A stretch of DNA of 6,396 nt from Chloroflexota bacterium (GTDB lineage Bacteria > Chloroflexota > FW602-bin22 > JAMCYS01). Below the pieces are notes generated by a model that saw nothing but the letters and a program-made list of their open reading frames with translations, did no database searches and had not been told where the DNA came from. Made by a program: the position numbers and the translations under genes. Numbering within the stretch: position 1 is the first letter of the stretch; each line of letters begins with the position of its first letter. Below, piece after piece: positions 6,349-6,396 of the stretch. The stretch lies in NCBI GenBank assembly GCA_021847625.1, contig JAJZQK010000210.1:1-6396 (forward strand). The letters are read 5' to 3'.

Positions 6349-6362
6349 ACAGCAATTACTGT
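6349..6362. repeat. Subterminal 14-bp imperfect palindrome in the IS
   Basis: ACAGCAATTACTGT is self-complementary except for one pair. It sits between the right inverted repeat and the transposase start, where a promoter or a regulator or transposase contact site would be expected. Its function is not shown by the sequence. Confidence 0.4.
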
Positions 6363-6366
6363 TCCA

Positions 6367-6382
6367 GTTATCGGATAGGCTC
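6367..6382 (-). repeat. Right terminal inverted repeat of the IS
   Basis: Read on the - strand this is GAGCCTATCCGATAAC, the transposase-proximal end of the element. The transposase ATG lies 47 bases inside this repeat. Confidence 0.9.
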
Positions 6383-6385
6383 TAA
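6383..6385. repeat. Target site duplication, right copy (TAA)
   Basis: TAA directly follows the right inverted repeat and matches the left copy at 5484-5486. Confidence 0.75.
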
Positions 6386-6396
6386 GTGTCTCTTGA
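6383..6396 (-). pseudogene. Upstream piece of the IS-interrupted gene (runs off the window)
   Basis: These 14 bases include one TAA target copy (6383-6385). Read on the - strand in the restored frame they give CAA GAG ACA CTT (Gln-Glu-Thr-Leu), joining in phase to the remnant at 5484. The fragment is too short to support on its own; the claim rests on the clean IS boundaries. Confidence 0.5.

Larger units (their letters stand above)
5487..6382 (-). mobile_element. IS5-family insertion sequence (IS427-like group), complete, 896 bp
   Basis: Both ends are present. The left end reads GAACCTATCCGATAAC (5487-5502) and the right end, on the other strand, GAGCCTATCCGATAAC (6382-6367), identical at 15 of 16 positions. 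A TAA directly flanks each end (5484-5486 and 6383-6385), as expected for a 3-bp target duplication. The length of about 0.9 kb, the two-frame transposase and the GAGCCTATCC-type ends fit the IS427-like group of the IS5 family. The transposase is on the - strand and its stop codon lies inside the left inverted repeat. The intact ends and target duplication suggest a fairly recent insertion. Confidence 0.92.

Noticed and set aside
5362..6378. 338-codon open frame on the + strand
   Set aside because: It runs antisense through the remnant and the transposase and crosses both IS ends. The transposase motifs on the other strand are clear.
1..6396. CRISPR array, tRNA or rRNA genes, riboswitch, phage or toxin-antitoxin genes
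   Set aside because: I see no spaced direct repeats, no cloverleaf with conserved loop sequences, and no such protein motifs. Gaps between genes are too short to hold them, apart from 5281-5486, which is coding remnant.

Overview
This is a GC-rich bacterial window with tightly packed genes, strong GGAGG-type ribosome binding sites and two TTG start codons. The proteins are ordinary bacterial families. No marker fixes the phylum. A Chloroflexota-like or other high-GC environmental bacterium would fit, but that is a guess from general style only.

Region 1 (1-4049, + strand) is one compact operon, with gaps of 15, 12, 13 and 2 bases between genes. It holds the 3' end of a family-5 (peptide/nickel/opine type) ABC solute-binding protein, its two inner-membrane permeases (DppB-like and DppC-like), an M20 (ArgE/DapE-type) metallohydrolase, and an amidohydrolase-2 TIM-barrel hydrolase. 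The two ATPase genes usual for such transporters are not here and may lie upstream. A reasonable reading is import of a peptide-like or N-acylated compound followed by cytoplasmic hydrolysis. The substrate cannot be told from the sequence.

Region 2 (4050-4110) is a short gap between convergent genes. It holds a perfect 13-bp stem that probably stops transcription from both sides.

Region 3 (5486-4111, - strand) holds a class V PLP-dependent aminotransferase (alanine-glyoxylate / serine-pyruvate type) and, 18 bases upstream of it, the last 67 codons of another gene whose 5' part is cut off by an insertion sequence.

Region 4 (5487-6382) is a complete 896-bp IS5-family element (IS427-like group). 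It has 16-bp terminal inverted repeats (15/16 identical), a TAA target duplication, and a transposase split into two frames at an A7 run. The last 11 bases of the window (6386-6396) continue the interrupted gene: removing the IS and one TAA copy restores one open frame.

I see no new defence, RNA or CRISPR system. The points most worth a second look are the gene broken by the IS, which lies in phase with the transposase stop codon, the exclusive use of TAG as stop codon by all eight coding units in a GC-rich window, the split transposase, and the substituted active-site motifs of the aminotransferase.
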